From Tenacibaculum skagerrakense (lineage in GTDB: Bacteria; Bacteroidota; Bacteroidia; Flavobacteriales; Flavobacteriaceae), in assembly GCF_004345825.1 (NCBI RefSeq), contig NZ_SLXM01000003.1:62001-126000 (forward strand): a stretch of DNA of 64,000 bases. The letters run 5' to 3'. The position numbers were made by a program, and so were the translations under genes. This document shows, piece after piece, positions 17,574 to 25,509 of the stretch. A model generated the notes under the pieces. That model made no database searches. It worked only from the letters and a program-made list of their open reading frames with translations, and had not been told where the DNA came from. The first letter of the stretch is position 1. The number at the start of each line of letters is the position of its first letter.

Positions 17574-19463
17574 TTATTTTTTTCTGTTTTGTGCAGCCTT
17601 TTTTTGTGCTTCTTGTTGTTCTTGAGCTTGTTTCATGGCAGCGTCTAAACGCTCTCTGAATTTACTCTTTTTAACAGGTTTTTTCTTGTTTTCCTCTATT
17701 TGTGCATGAATTTTTGCTTCATCAATTACATAGTTTTTAATGATAAACATAATTGTAATTGTAAGTAAGTTAGAAATAAAGTAATATAAACTTAATCCAC
17801 TTGCATAGTTATTAAAGAAGAATAACATCATGATAGGAGAGAAGTAAATCATATACTTCATCATTTTAGTCATGTCTGGCATTCCTTCTTGAGGAGGAGC
17901 TTGCATAGCTGATTGTTGACTTTGATTCATTTTCATGTAAAAGAAAATAGCAATAGAAGCTAAAATCGGGAATAAACTAATATGATCTCCATAGAATGGA
18001 ATACTAAATGGTAGTTTAGCTATGGTGTCATAAGAAGATAAATCGTTCGCCCATAAGAATGCTTTCTGTCTAAAATCAATATTGGTTGGGAAAAACTTAA
18101 ATAAAGCAAAGAACACAGGCATTTGTAATAATGCAGGAATACAACCGGACATCATACTAACTCCAGCTTTTCGTTGCACCGCCATAATTTCTTGCTGACG
18201 TTTCATTGCATTTTCATTACCAGGGTATTTTTTGTTTATTTCTTCCATCTCTGGGCGAATTACCTTCATTTTTGCACTAGATAAATATGACTTATATAAT
18301 ACAGGAGATAAGATAATTCTTGTAACAATGGTCATTAAAATAATAATTAAACCATAATTTCCAATAAATCCTTTTAATAAGTTAAATACAGGATAGAAAA
18401 TAGTTCTGTTTAAGAATCCGAAGATACCCCAACCTAAGTCAGAAATTTCTTTTAAATCTGTTCCTTCATATGTCTTTAATAAATTATAATCAGTTGGTCC
18501 GTAAAACCACTGCATGTTATAATTTAGTTCTCCACTCTGTAAAGCTAAAGGTGTATTTAAACTATAAGTTTTTGTAAAAACAGAATCTTGCTCTTCTCCT
18601 AAATAATCTACAGATTTTAATTTTGCATCTTTAAAAGGAGTGTCAGTAGATAAAACAGCAGAGAAGAAGTGTTGTTTATAAGCAACCCAGTCTACTTGAC
18701 TTGCAACTTCATCATCTTTCATTTGTAAATATTCAACATCACCATCTTGCTTATAGTAGTAATATGAATACATGTTTTCAGTACGTAAACTTTTTTCTTT
18801 ACGTAAAGCTTTTAAATCCCAAGATAAGTTAATTGGTTGTCCGCCATTAATAACATTACTTAAACCTTGAGAGCGCACAGCAAAACCAATTCTATAATCG
18901 TTTGGTTTAATTTCATAGCGATACTCTAAAAATTTAGTTTCAGAAACTTTTAACTTCATAGAAAGAATAGTATTCTCTCCATTTTTAGTTAATTCAGGAC
19001 TAAATAATAAATCTTTAGTATTTAAAATTCTATTATCTGTAGTACCAAAATTGATGTTAAAAGACGCGTTTTTATCTTTAATAATGTGTAAAGGTAAAGA
19101 GTCGTATGTTTTATAATTTTTAACTAAAGCCTCTTTTATTTGTCCTCCTTTATTACTGATGATTAATTTTACTAATTCATTCTCAATTGTAGTTTCACCA
19201 TCAGTACTAGTAGCTGCTCCATAAGCAAAAGCACCTAATTGATTTTGTAAAGCGATTTGCTTTAAAGAATCATTTGCGATAGTATTTTCAGTAAGTGTAG
19301 GACTTGTAGCCGTTGAGTCTATTTGAGTAGTTAACTCAGTTTGAGTTGTTTTAGATTGCTCTTCTTCAACATTTGGTTTATTAGAGTTCATCCACCATAA
19401 TAAAATTCCCACTAATAATAACATTCCTAAAAAGGAGTTGAAGTCAAATTTTTTTTCTTCCAT
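17574..19463 (-). CDS. yidC: membrane protein insertase YidC
   Basis: The 629-residue inner-membrane insertase helps fold and insert membrane proteins, alone or with SecYEG. It has an N-terminal membrane anchor (FLGMLLLVGILLWWMN, about 11-26) and a large periplasmic beta-sandwich domain (about 80-350). The conserved Oxa1/YidC core (about 365-580) includes GNYGLIIILMTIVTRIILSP and SGCIPALLQMPVFFALFKF. The C-terminal tail is basic (KKKPVKKSKFRERL), as expected for ribosome contact. Length is normal for a Gram-negative YidC. The start is fixed by the anchor. A TACATTTG box lies about 59 bases upstream. Confidence 0.97.
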   Translation of the reverse strand: MEEKKFDFNSFLGMLLLVGILLWWMNSNKPNVEEEQSKTTQTELTTQIDSTATSPTLTENTIANDSLKQIALQNQLGAFAYGAATSTDGETTIENELVKLIISNKGGQIKEALVKNYKTYDSLPLHIIKDKNASFNINFGTTDNRILNTKDLLFSPELTKNGENTILSMKLKVSETKFLEYRYEIKPNDYRIGFAVRSQGLSNVINGGQPINLSWDLKALRKEKSLRTENMYSYYYYKQDGDVEYLQMKDDEVASQVDWVAYKQHFFSAVLSTDTPFKDAKLKSVDYLGEEQDSVFTKTYSLNTPLALQSGELNYNMQWFYGPTDYNLLKTYEGTDLKEISDLGWGIFGFLNRTIFYPVFNLLKGFIGNYGLIIILMTIVTRIILSPVLYKSYLSSAKMKVIRPEMEEINKKYPGNENAMKRQQEIMAVQRKAGVSMMSGCIPALLQMPVFFALFKFFPTNIDFRQKAFLWANDLSSYDTIAKLPFSIPFYGDHISLFPILASIAIFFYMKMNQSQQSAMQAPPQEGMPDMTKMMKYMIYFSPIMMLFFFNNYASGLSLYYFISNLLTITIMFIIKNYVIDEAKIHAQIEENKKKPVKKSKFRERLDAAMKQAQEQQEAQKKAAQNRKK

Positions 19464-19521
19464 CGATAAATATTAAATGTCAACTTGTCATTTCTCAAAA
19501 AATTAGCTGAGAAAAACGCGA

Positions 19522-19529
19522 CAAATGTA
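19522..19529 (-). promoter_or_regulatory. -7 box for yidC
   Basis: TACATTTG on the minus strand matches TAnnTTTG and implies a leader of about 50 bases. No -33 TTG is clear. Confidence 0.5.
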
Positions 19530-19608
19530 GCAAAACTACACCGTTTTTTAGTTGTTTAGTTATAATTAATTTATTTAATCTATATAGCACAATTGGTGTT
19601 CCATTTTT

Positions 19609-19616
19609 TATTTTTG
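19609..19616 (+). promoter_or_regulatory. -7 box for the cupin gene
   Basis: TATTTTTG matches TAnnTTTG; transcription would start near 19622. This places the in-frame TTG at 19593 upstream of the transcript and favours the ATG at 19638. Confidence 0.5.
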
Positions 19617-19637
19617 TTACAGATATTAATTTTTATC

Positions 19638-20003
19638 ATGAAAAAATACACGATACAAAAATCTCCGTTTGTTGTTCCTACCACAGATGGAAAATTAATA
19701 GAAGAACATTTTGGTAATGCCACTACACAAGATTCAAAAATTAGCATTGCACATATGATAGCTCCTTCTGGTTGGAGTGAACCTTTTCAAACTCCAGAAT
19801 TTGAAGAGTATACTTATATCATTAGAGGGAAAAAGCAATTTATAATAGATGGAGAAACTATTGTTTTAGAAGCAGGACAATCAATTAAAATTGAAAAGAA
19901 TGTGAGAGTTCAATACTCAAACCCTTTTAAAGAAGAATGCGAGTATATAGCTATTTGCTTACCCGCATTTTCTATGGATTTGGTGAATAGAGAGGGGGAA
20001 TAA
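19638..20003 (+). CDS. cupin-domain protein
   Basis: A single-domain cupin of 121 residues starting MKKYTIQKSPF. Cupin motif 1 is degenerate but recognisable (GWSEPFQTPEFEEYTYIIRG), and motif 2 runs through GQSIKIEKNVRVQYSNP. Most metal-binding histidines of classical cupins are missing, so metal binding and catalysis are uncertain. A ligand-binding or isomerase role is possible. I chose ATG 19638 because the longer frame begins with TTG inside the promoter region. The next gene is convergent with an 12-base gap and no obvious terminator. Confidence 0.75.
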   Translation: MKKYTIQKSPFVVPTTDGKLIEEHFGNATTQDSKISIAHMIAPSGWSEPFQTPEFEEYTYIIRGKKQFIIDGETIVLEAGQSIKIEKNVRVQYSNPFKEECEYIAICLPAFSMDLVNREGE

Positions 20004-20015
20004 AATGAATATTAA

Positions 20016-20930
20016 TTAAAGTTTAAATTTTAATGTTACAGCATAAAAAGATTGTTCTTCGAAATTTATAGAGGGGTTTTCTCCATTAACATAATCAATC
20101 CCAATTTTAGCCGATTTTTTTTCATCATCACTAATGTAAAACAGATAATTGAAACTAGTGGAAAAATAGTTATGACTTATTTTTTCTAAGTTCGTAACAT
20201 TTTCTACTAAATTATAGCGATACTGCCAATCGAAATTTATTTCAAATTTATTCTTAATTTTATCATTATTAGGAAAAAGAGAAAAATTACTATTGATTCT
20301 TAAGTAAGCTCTGTAAATATTTCCTTTATCATTATTAGATTCAGTAGATATTCTATTTTCGTTTTCTAATCCAATATATGGAGACCATAAGAATTTAGTT
20401 AAATTACCAAATTTTACAGTATTATTAGGGATCCAAAAAGTTCTAGCTTTCATACCTGTTCCTCGTGCAATAAAAGTAATATAGTAATTCCCTTGAAAAG
20501 ATGTTATATCTTTTATATTATCATTATTGTATTTTACAGATGAAATTAAAATAGGAGTCCAGCTATTGTCGGAATTTAATGAGATATCATGAATTTGTAT
20601 CTCTAAAGCTAAGCCGGCTAACCAATTATCTTGTTCCTTCTCTATTAATGTATTCAAGTGGTATTCAAAATAAGGAGATAATGTTAATACTTTGTTGTGT
20701 TTATTTTCTTTAAGTATATTGAAACCTATAGCGGCGTTCAATAACCATGAGTCCACTTTGTTTTTCGGTTTGGTGTAAGTGATTTGAGCTGGTTCAGCAT
20801 TTGAGTTTTTACTTTCAAAAGATTTTCTTAATGTTATTTTTTCCCAGAAGTTACTAGAGTCATTATTTATTTGCTGTGAATATATTTTCAATGACATTAT
20901 GAATAAAAAAATAAAATATTTGATTCTCAT
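20016..20930 (-). CDS. probable outer-membrane beta-barrel protein, unknown function
   Basis: The 304-residue product has a signal peptide (MRIKYFIFLFIMSLKIYSQ). The mature part alternates polar and hydrophobic residues in many short strands (WLLNAAIGFNIL, FEINFDWQYRYNLV, YFSTSFNYLFYI). It ends in FYAVTLKFKL, an aromatic-rich final strand with a beta-barrel-like signature. I recognise no named family. Its ATG overlaps the stop of the upstream carrier-like gene by 4 bases, so the two are translationally coupled. It is the last gene of the operon starting at 21707, which is probably controlled by the neighbouring response regulator. Confidence 0.65.
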   Translation of the reverse strand: MRIKYFIFLFIMSLKIYSQQINNDSSNFWEKITLRKSFESKNSNAEPAQITYTKPKNKVDSWLLNAAIGFNILKENKHNKVLTLSPYFEYHLNTLIEKEQDNWLAGLALEIQIHDISLNSDNSWTPILISSVKYNNDNIKDITSFQGNYYITFIARGTGMKARTFWIPNNTVKFGNLTKFLWSPYIGLENENRISTESNNDKGNIYRAYLRINSNFSLFPNNDKIKNKFEINFDWQYRYNLVENVTNLEKISHNYFSTSFNYLFYISDDEKKSAKIGIDYVNGENPSINFEEQSFYAVTLKFKL

Positions 20931-21304
20931 GATTTAGATTTTATTAAATTGATGCAGTTGATTACTGTTACTAAACTAGCACACTCACTCACAGTAATTA
21001 TGCCTGAGGAGTTAAAATTCCATACAATTCTTTGAAAAGGTATTTTTAAAGCTTTTTTGTGATATATTCTTAAACCTAAATCATCTTTTAAACTTTGACT
21101 TTCTTTGATATCTTGGATTTCAAATCCACTTAAACTTGATAGTTCTTCAAAGACTTTTCTTTTTACAAAATCATCTAAATTATTTCTTTCTGTAGATAAT
21201 TGAATTTGATTGCTTAGATTTTGTGAATTACTTTGATCATTGATAAAGTTCTTGAGTTGTAGTAGCTCTGACTCATTTAAAAATAGAGTGATTTTTTGAT
21301 TCAT
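20927..21304 (-). CDS. acyl-carrier-protein-like polypeptide without the pantetheine serine
   Basis: A 125-residue soluble protein of no recognised family. Its C-terminal 80 residues resemble the ACP fold by eye: a first helix (DDFVKRKVFEELSSLSGF), an IQDIKESQSLKDDLG segment like the ACP loop before helix II, and a late SECASLVTVINCINLI like the last ACP helix. The DSL motif that carries phosphopantetheine is absent (the segment reads LGLRIYHKKA). If the resemblance is real, the protein cannot be a conventional carrier. The N-terminal 45 residues look helical and polar. It starts 4 bases after the membrane protein gene and overlaps the next gene by 4 bases. Confidence 0.55.
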   Translation of the reverse strand: MNQKITLFLNESELLQLKNFINDQSNSQNLSNQIQLSTERNNLDDFVKRKVFEELSSLSGFEIQDIKESQSLKDDLGLRIYHKKALKIPFQRIVWNFNSSGIITVSECASLVTVINCINLIKSKS

Positions 21305-21308
21305 AATA

Positions 21309-21707
21309 TTAATATTTATTTAAATAATCTAATGGTTTAAATTCTTTTGTGTTATTAAAGGTTTTTATTTGTATGTTATCTGAATGTTCTTCTGTTATAC
21401 TATCAGCGCTATTAAATAAGTTAGTAACGACTTTTAATAGACTTTTGATAATTATTGGATAAAACATTCCGGTTAGAAATAGCTTCGTATTTGTGGTTAT
21501 AGCATCAATTTTTATAAAATCGACAATGTAATTTGAGGTAATTCCAAAAAAGAGTATTGAAACTATGGTAATAATCCAGTAGATTTTAGAGTTAAAAACT
21601 TTAACATTATTTCCTAAACTTCTACTTAAATTAAACCAGTGCAGAACTTCTTGTCCTAGTGCACCAAGAAAACTTGGAATGAAGAGTTGTAAACTGATTA
21701 AAAACAT
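21309..21707 (-). CDS. small inner-membrane protein, unknown function
   Basis: The 132-residue product has about three hydrophobic segments (2-20, 42-60 and 75-93) and a polar C-terminal tail of about 35 residues. The first segment contains PSFLGALGQEVLHW, a mid-membrane glycine/glutamate/histidine pattern that may be functional. No family is recognised. It is the first gene of a three-gene operon with the carrier-like and beta-barrel genes. A TACTTTTG box at 21736 and an upstream inverted repeat suggest activator-dependent expression. Confidence 0.65.
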   Translation of the reverse strand: MFLISLQLFIPSFLGALGQEVLHWFNLSRSLGNNVKVFNSKIYWIITIVSILFFGITSNYIVDFIKIDAITTNTKLFLTGMFYPIIIKSLLKVVTNLFNSADSITEEHSDNIQIKTFNNTKEFKPLDYLNKY

Positions 21708-21735
21708 ACTTGTTGAATTTTGGTTTGTGTATATT

Positions 21736-21782
21736 CAAAAGTATGTTTAAAAGGAAGTGTTTTTTCTACCTACAAATAGGTA
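21736..21782 (-). promoter_or_regulatory. promoter and operator of the 21707-20016 operon
   Basis: The -7 box TACTTTTG is at 21736-21743 on the minus strand. The inverted repeat TACCTACAAATAGGTA is at 21767-21782, ending 23 bases upstream of the box. There is no -33 TTG. The repeat can be read as NarL-like heptamers in a 7-2-7 layout (TACCTAT on one strand). The same arrangement occurs at 24743-24789 and, degenerate, at 22446-22491. Confidence 0.65.
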
Positions 21783-21785
21783 AAA

Positions 21786-22427
21786 TTAAAACTGATATTT
21801 CTTATCAATAGCGTATTTAACTAGTTCGTTACCGTTTTTTAAATCGAGTTTACGAATCATGTTTTTTCGATGTGTGTCAACTGTAGTTTTTGCAATAAAT
21901 AAGGCTTCAGCTATTTCTTTTGAAGTTTTTCCATTAGCAATTAAATTCAGTATTTCTTTTTCTCTATTGGATAGTAGTACTTTTTCTGACTTTCCTACAG
22001 TAACATTAGTATCTATATAATCATTCATAAAATTAAAAGCAACGTTAGGATCAAAAAAAGTCTCACCTTGCGCAACGGTAACAATAGCTTTAGAGAGCAT
22101 TTTAATACCTGAGTTTTTCAATAAATAACCAGAGGCACCAGCATCTAACATTTGTTTTATAGCATCAGGTTGGTCAAACATTGTTAGTGCGAGAACACGA
22201 ATATGAGGAAGTCTAGTTTTTATGATTTTAGTAGCTTCAATACCATCCATTTTTGGCATACGGATATCAGTAATAACCAATTTAGGTTGTTTTAACAAAA
22301 CCAACTTAACCAAGTCTTCACCATTATTTACAGTACCTATAATGTTTACAGTTTCATCATATTCAAAAAAAGATTTAACACCATCAATTAGCATTTGATG
22401 ATCTTCAGCCATGATTATTGTTATCAT
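21786..22427 (-). CDS. NarL/LuxR-type response regulator
   Basis: The 213-residue regulator has a receiver domain (about 1-120) with E8, D9, the phospho-acceptor D54 (LVITDIRMPKMDG) and a conserved Lys near 104. The LuxR-type helix-turn-helix (about 148-210) contains LSNREKEILNLIANGKTSKEIA and VDTHRKNMIRKL in pieces. The partner is the HisKA_3 kinase immediately upstream. I chose ATG 22427 (MITIIMAEDHQ). The longer frame would begin with TTG at 22448, which lies inside the -7 box TATATTTG. A degenerate copy of the operator upstream suggests autoregulation. Confidence 0.92.
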   Translation of the reverse strand: MITIIMAEDHQMLIDGVKSFFEYDETVNIIGTVNNGEDLVKLVLLKQPKLVITDIRMPKMDGIEATKIIKTRLPHIRVLALTMFDQPDAIKQMLDAGASGYLLKNSGIKMLSKAIVTVAQGETFFDPNVAFNFMNDYIDTNVTVGKSEKVLLSNREKEILNLIANGKTSKEIAEALFIAKTTVDTHRKNMIRKLDLKNGNELVKYAIDKKYQF

Positions 22428-22445
22428 AATTAATTGGTCTTTACT

Positions 22446-22491
22446 CAAATATAGGAAATAACGTTTCCTAATTTATACTCATAATTAGGTA
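22446..22491 (-). promoter_or_regulatory. promoter and degenerate operator of the response regulator gene
   Basis: TATATTTG at 22446-22453 is a perfect -7 box. TACTCATAATTAGGTA at 22476-22491 ends 22 bases upstream and directly abuts the stop codon of the kinase gene. One half, TAGGTA, is identical to the other two sites and the other half differs at two positions. The half TACTCAT fits the NarL heptamer TACYNMT. Confidence 0.55.
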
Positions 22492-24189
22492 TTATAAAGG
22501 GATATTAATAATTATTGAGGTGCCTCTTTTTATAGCAGAATCAATCTGAAAATTTCCGTGTAAATATTCAACCCTTTTTTTAATAGAACCTAATCCCATT
22601 CCATTATTGTAAGGAATTATACTTGGATTAAAACCTTTGCCATTATCTTCAATAATAATGTTTAAGTTATCATCAAAGTGAGAAATATTGATAGTAGCTT
22701 CTGATGCTTCAGCATGTTTTATAATGTTCGTTATGAGTTCTTGAATAATTCTAAAGATTGTTATTTCTGTATTTGAATCCAATCTTCTATCCAAACCAAA
22801 ATCTACAATTTCAATGTTTAATTGATTGGCAGATGAAATTTTTTCAGCCATCATTTTAATAGCAACTAGTAAGCCTTGATTAGCAATAACACCAGCATTT
22901 TTTGCATGAGCAATACTGCGAACTTTTAAATAGGTTTCATCAATTAATTTTTCAGTTTTATTATACAGTTCTTCTTGGTTGAAGTGTTTTTTCTCTCTGT
23001 TAAGTTTTAAATTTTCAAAATGTAATTTTAAAGTGGCAAGAACACTTCCAATATTATCGTGTAAATCTTCTGCAATTCGTATACGTTCTTTTTCTTGACC
23101 TTCAACCATTGCATTTATAGTTGTGATTTCTTGTTCTTTTAATAGCGTTAAATTTTTCTGTTTTTCAAGTTCTTTTTGCTGTTCTGCTAATAAACGTTTT
23201 TTTCGAGAGTTTTTGAGGTTTAGATAAGCAATAGTTCCACCGAAAAATAAAAGTATTAAAGAACCAAAAAGGAAGTTTTGCGTTTGTTTTCTTTTTTGTT
23301 CGGTTAGTAGATTTTTTTGTCGAAGTTCTAAGTTCTCTTTGTCTTTTTCAGCTACTTTATATTTTTCGTCTAATTCTTTAATAGCTTTATTCTGATTAAA
23401 AACATCTAAACTGTCTTTATAAGTAATGTATTTAGATTGATATTGAAAAGCTTTTTTATAGTCTTGTAACCTTTGATAACATTCTGAAAATTTTCTATAA
23501 ATAATTTTTTTATATTTCAATTTCCCTTCATTTAAAATCAATTGATCTGTTTTTTTTAAAAGTTCTATGGCTTTTGTAAATTTTGATTGATTTTGATAAA
23601 GATTAATTAAGTTGATATAAACACTAGCAATTTTATTTGTGTTTTCTTTTGGAATAATATTTAAAGCTTTATTTAAATAAACATTGGCAGAGTCCTGGTA
23701 CTTTTTAGAATATAGTAGCCCTAAATTGATAAATACATTTGATTTGTAATCAGGTCTTTTGATTTTAGTTGTAAGATAGATGGATTTATGAAAATATGAG
23801 GCCGACTTTTCTGGAGAATTTTGATTAAAAAAATAAACTCCAAACCGATTGTTCAATCCAATTAATAATAATTTGTCTTTAGTGCTAATTTCTTCGTTTT
23901 CTGTTAAGTAATGTAGCCTATCTTTATTTAGATTTTCTTGCCAACCTACAATATCAAATAATTTTAAATTACATAGAAATATACTATCATTATCTTTTAA
24001 AACTTTATATCCATCTTTGGCTTTCTTCATTAAAAAATAAGCAGAGTCAGTTTTGTTTAAGTTTCCAAAATGAATAGCAGATTTATAATAATAACTAGTA
24101 GGCTTTTCTTTTTGAGCATACATAAAACTACAAACCATTAAAAGCATGATTTGTAGAATATTTTGAGTGATTTTTTTTGATAAAGTCAT
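22492..24189 (-). CDS. TPR-containing sensor histidine kinase (HisKA_3 type)
   Basis: The 565-residue kinase has a signal peptide (ending SFMYAQ), then a periplasmic region of tetratricopeptide-like helices (about 28-240). A coiled coil is followed by one membrane helix near 297-318 (FLFGSLILLFFGGTIAYL) and another coiled coil. The HisKA_3 dimerisation helix has the phospho-His H377 (RIAEDLHDNIGSVLATLK). The HATPase domain shows IIQELITNIIKHAEAS and EDNGKGFNPS. This layout is common in Bacteroidetes NarL-type systems, where the TPR region senses a periplasmic protein or peptide. The gene starts 5 bases after the 173-residue unknown protein and precedes its response regulator. Confidence 0.93.
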   Translation of the reverse strand: MTLSKKITQNILQIMLLMVCSFMYAQKEKPTSYYYKSAIHFGNLNKTDSAYFLMKKAKDGYKVLKDNDSIFLCNLKLFDIVGWQENLNKDRLHYLTENEEISTKDKLLLIGLNNRFGVYFFNQNSPEKSASYFHKSIYLTTKIKRPDYKSNVFINLGLLYSKKYQDSANVYLNKALNIIPKENTNKIASVYINLINLYQNQSKFTKAIELLKKTDQLILNEGKLKYKKIIYRKFSECYQRLQDYKKAFQYQSKYITYKDSLDVFNQNKAIKELDEKYKVAEKDKENLELRQKNLLTEQKRKQTQNFLFGSLILLFFGGTIAYLNLKNSRKKRLLAEQQKELEKQKNLTLLKEQEITTINAMVEGQEKERIRIAEDLHDNIGSVLATLKLHFENLKLNREKKHFNQEELYNKTEKLIDETYLKVRSIAHAKNAGVIANQGLLVAIKMMAEKISSANQLNIEIVDFGLDRRLDSNTEITIFRIIQELITNIIKHAEASEATINISHFDDNLNIIIEDNGKGFNPSIIPYNNGMGLGSIKKRVEYLHGNFQIDSAIKRGTSIIINIPL

Positions 24190-24194
24190 TAGTT

Positions 24195-24716
24195 TTAAGG
24201 ACCAGTAACAATTACTCCACCTCCAGCTTCTTCTGGTTTTATTATTAACAATTCAGATAGCTTATCAATTTTATTGTCTAATATTTTACTAGAACATAAA
24301 TCTTTATCATCGTTTAACGTTATAACTAAAAGAGATTCATGATTTTTAATGTCGAATTTTATCGGTTGACAGGTTTCTAGATCATATATTTCATCAAATA
24401 AAATTTTACCATCTAGAAAAAAATTTATGTCTAAACCTAATGTAGAAGCAGCAGTTGGCTCAGAAATATGTATTAGTAAAATTCTTAAATTACTAACATT
24501 TATTCCTATTTCTAAAAAAATATCGCTCGAAACCTCATAGACTTTTTGAATTTCGAAATCTTTTTTAGGACAAGGTATTTTAACACTAACATATTTTTTT
24601 GAAGGGTTAAAGTAACTTTCTTTTAATAGAACATTAAAATTTTTTTTGTGCAAACTAGAGTAACCATTTCCAGGTTTACCTGGTTTACAAATTGGCCAAT
24701 TTGGATTTTTTTTCAT
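24195..24716 (-). CDS. protein of unknown function encoded with the two-component system
   Basis: The 173-residue product has no recognised family and no signal peptide. It opens with a Pro/Gly-rich segment (NPNWPICKPGKPGNGYSS), continues as a likely beta-rich domain (YVSVKIPCPKKDF, LRILLIHISEP, LLVITLNDDKD), and ends in an unusual glycine-rich tail, EEAGGGVIVTGP. Four cysteines are present (C10, then PCP, TCQ and LCSS). It is the first gene of the operon with the kinase, 5 bases upstream of it. It has a promoter with the shared inverted repeat, so it is likely part of the same regulatory circuit, either as a target or as a modulator. Confidence 0.6.
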   Translation of the reverse strand: MKKNPNWPICKPGKPGNGYSSLHKKNFNVLLKESYFNPSKKYVSVKIPCPKKDFEIQKVYEVSSDIFLEIGINVSNLRILLIHISEPTAASTLGLDINFFLDGKILFDEIYDLETCQPIKFDIKNHESLLVITLNDDKDLCSSKILDNKIDKLSELLIIKPEEAGGGVIVTGP

Positions 24717-24742
24717 TACAAATATATATTGATTAGTAGTTT

Positions 24743-24789
24743 CAAATATCTGAACTACATAGATAAATAAATATACCTACTAATAGGTA
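24743..24789 (-). promoter_or_regulatory. promoter and operator of the 24716-22492 operon
   Basis: GATATTTG at 24743-24750 (7 of 8 bases of TAnnTTTG) is preceded by the inverted repeat TACCTACTAATAGGTA at 24774-24789, again 23 bases upstream of the box. No -33 TTG is present. The arms TACCTA and TAGGTA are identical to those at 21767-21782. A perfect TATATTTG at 24719-24726 is too close to the ATG to serve as the promoter. Confidence 0.6.
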
Positions 24790-24819
24790 GTTTAGGATAT
24801 TTAAATATATGGATATATT

Positions 24820-25509
24820 TTAATGTAAAGTAAAAACGGTCAATAAGATACCTAGAAGAATAGCTGTAAACTTTTGAAAATTGAATTTGTGGTTTTCAGA
24901 TGTTTCAAAAAGGATAATGGTAGAAATATGAAGAAAAACTCCAATAATTAATGCGGTAATTTGTTTGTGGTACTGTTGTAAGAAGTCTATATTTTCTCCT
25001 AAAAAATAACCTAACGGACTCATTAAACTAAAAACAAAAAGAAATAAAAAAGTCTTAGTTTTTGAGAATTCTGAATGTAAAAAGAAGGTGGTTAAAATAA
25101 TGGCAATCGGAATTTTATGTACAACAATTGCCCATAATAAATTATCATTAGCATTGTGTATAGGTAATCCTTCTGAAAACGCATGAATAGACAAACTCAC
25201 AAATAATAACCAAGGAAACTTATTAGAATGAGAATGTAAGTGTACATGACCATGTTCAGCTCCTTTTGAGAAGGATTCAAGTACGGACTGCACTAAAATT
25301 CCAACTAAAATTAAAATTCCTAAAGTATGAGAATCGTGTTCATTAGAATGATTATAGTAAATCTCAGGAAGTAGATGTAAAATTGTTACAGACAATAAAT
25401 AAGCTCCGCTAAAAGCTAATAATAATCTCGTATACAATTTATTAGGTTTTTTAAATAATACAAAGACACCACCTAATAAAACAGCTCCAATTAAGAGTAT
25501 ATAACTCAT
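24820..25509 (-). CDS. ZIP-family metal transporter
   Basis: The 229-residue inner-membrane protein has about 7-8 hydrophobic helices. A histidine-rich loop (HGHVHLHSHS) lies between helices 3 and 4. The two signature helices carry the metal-site residues: SIHAFSEGLPIHN (H and E) and VVHKIPIAIIL (H). ZIP proteins move zinc, iron or other divalent ions into the cytoplasm. Its start overlaps the stop of the methyltransferase gene by 4 bases, so the two are cotranscribed. No clear terminator follows; only an AT-only stem lies between it and the next operon. Confidence 0.88.
   Translation of the reverse strand: MSYILLIGAVLLGGVFVLFKKPNKLYTRLLLAFSGAYLLSVTILHLLPEIYYNHSNEHDSHTLGILILVGILVQSVLESFSKGAEHGHVHLHSHSNKFPWLLFVSLSIHAFSEGLPIHNANDNLLWAIVVHKIPIAIILTTFFLHSEFSKTKTFLFLFVFSLMSPLGYFLGENIDFLQQYHKQITALIIGVFLHISTIILFETSENHKFNFQKFTAILLGILLTVFTLH

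Noticed and set aside
17574-19463. Thought of yidC marking a replication-origin region (rnpA/dnaA neighbours)
   Set aside because: No rpmH, rnpA or dnaA is present nearby; in Bacteroidetes yidC usually lies apart from these.
22428-22448. Longer start (TTG at 22448) for the NarL-type regulator
   Set aside because: The TTG is part of the -7 box TATATTTG, so it would lie upstream of the transcript; ATG 22427 gives a standard receiver-domain start.
24719-24726. Perfect TATATTTG box just before the 173-residue protein gene
   Set aside because: It lies about 3 bases from the ATG. The weaker box at 24743 has the same spacing to the operator as the other sites and fits better.
24800-24820. AT-only stem downstream of the ZIP transporter gene
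   Set aside because: The stem has no GC pairs of note and no proper T run, so it is not called a terminator.
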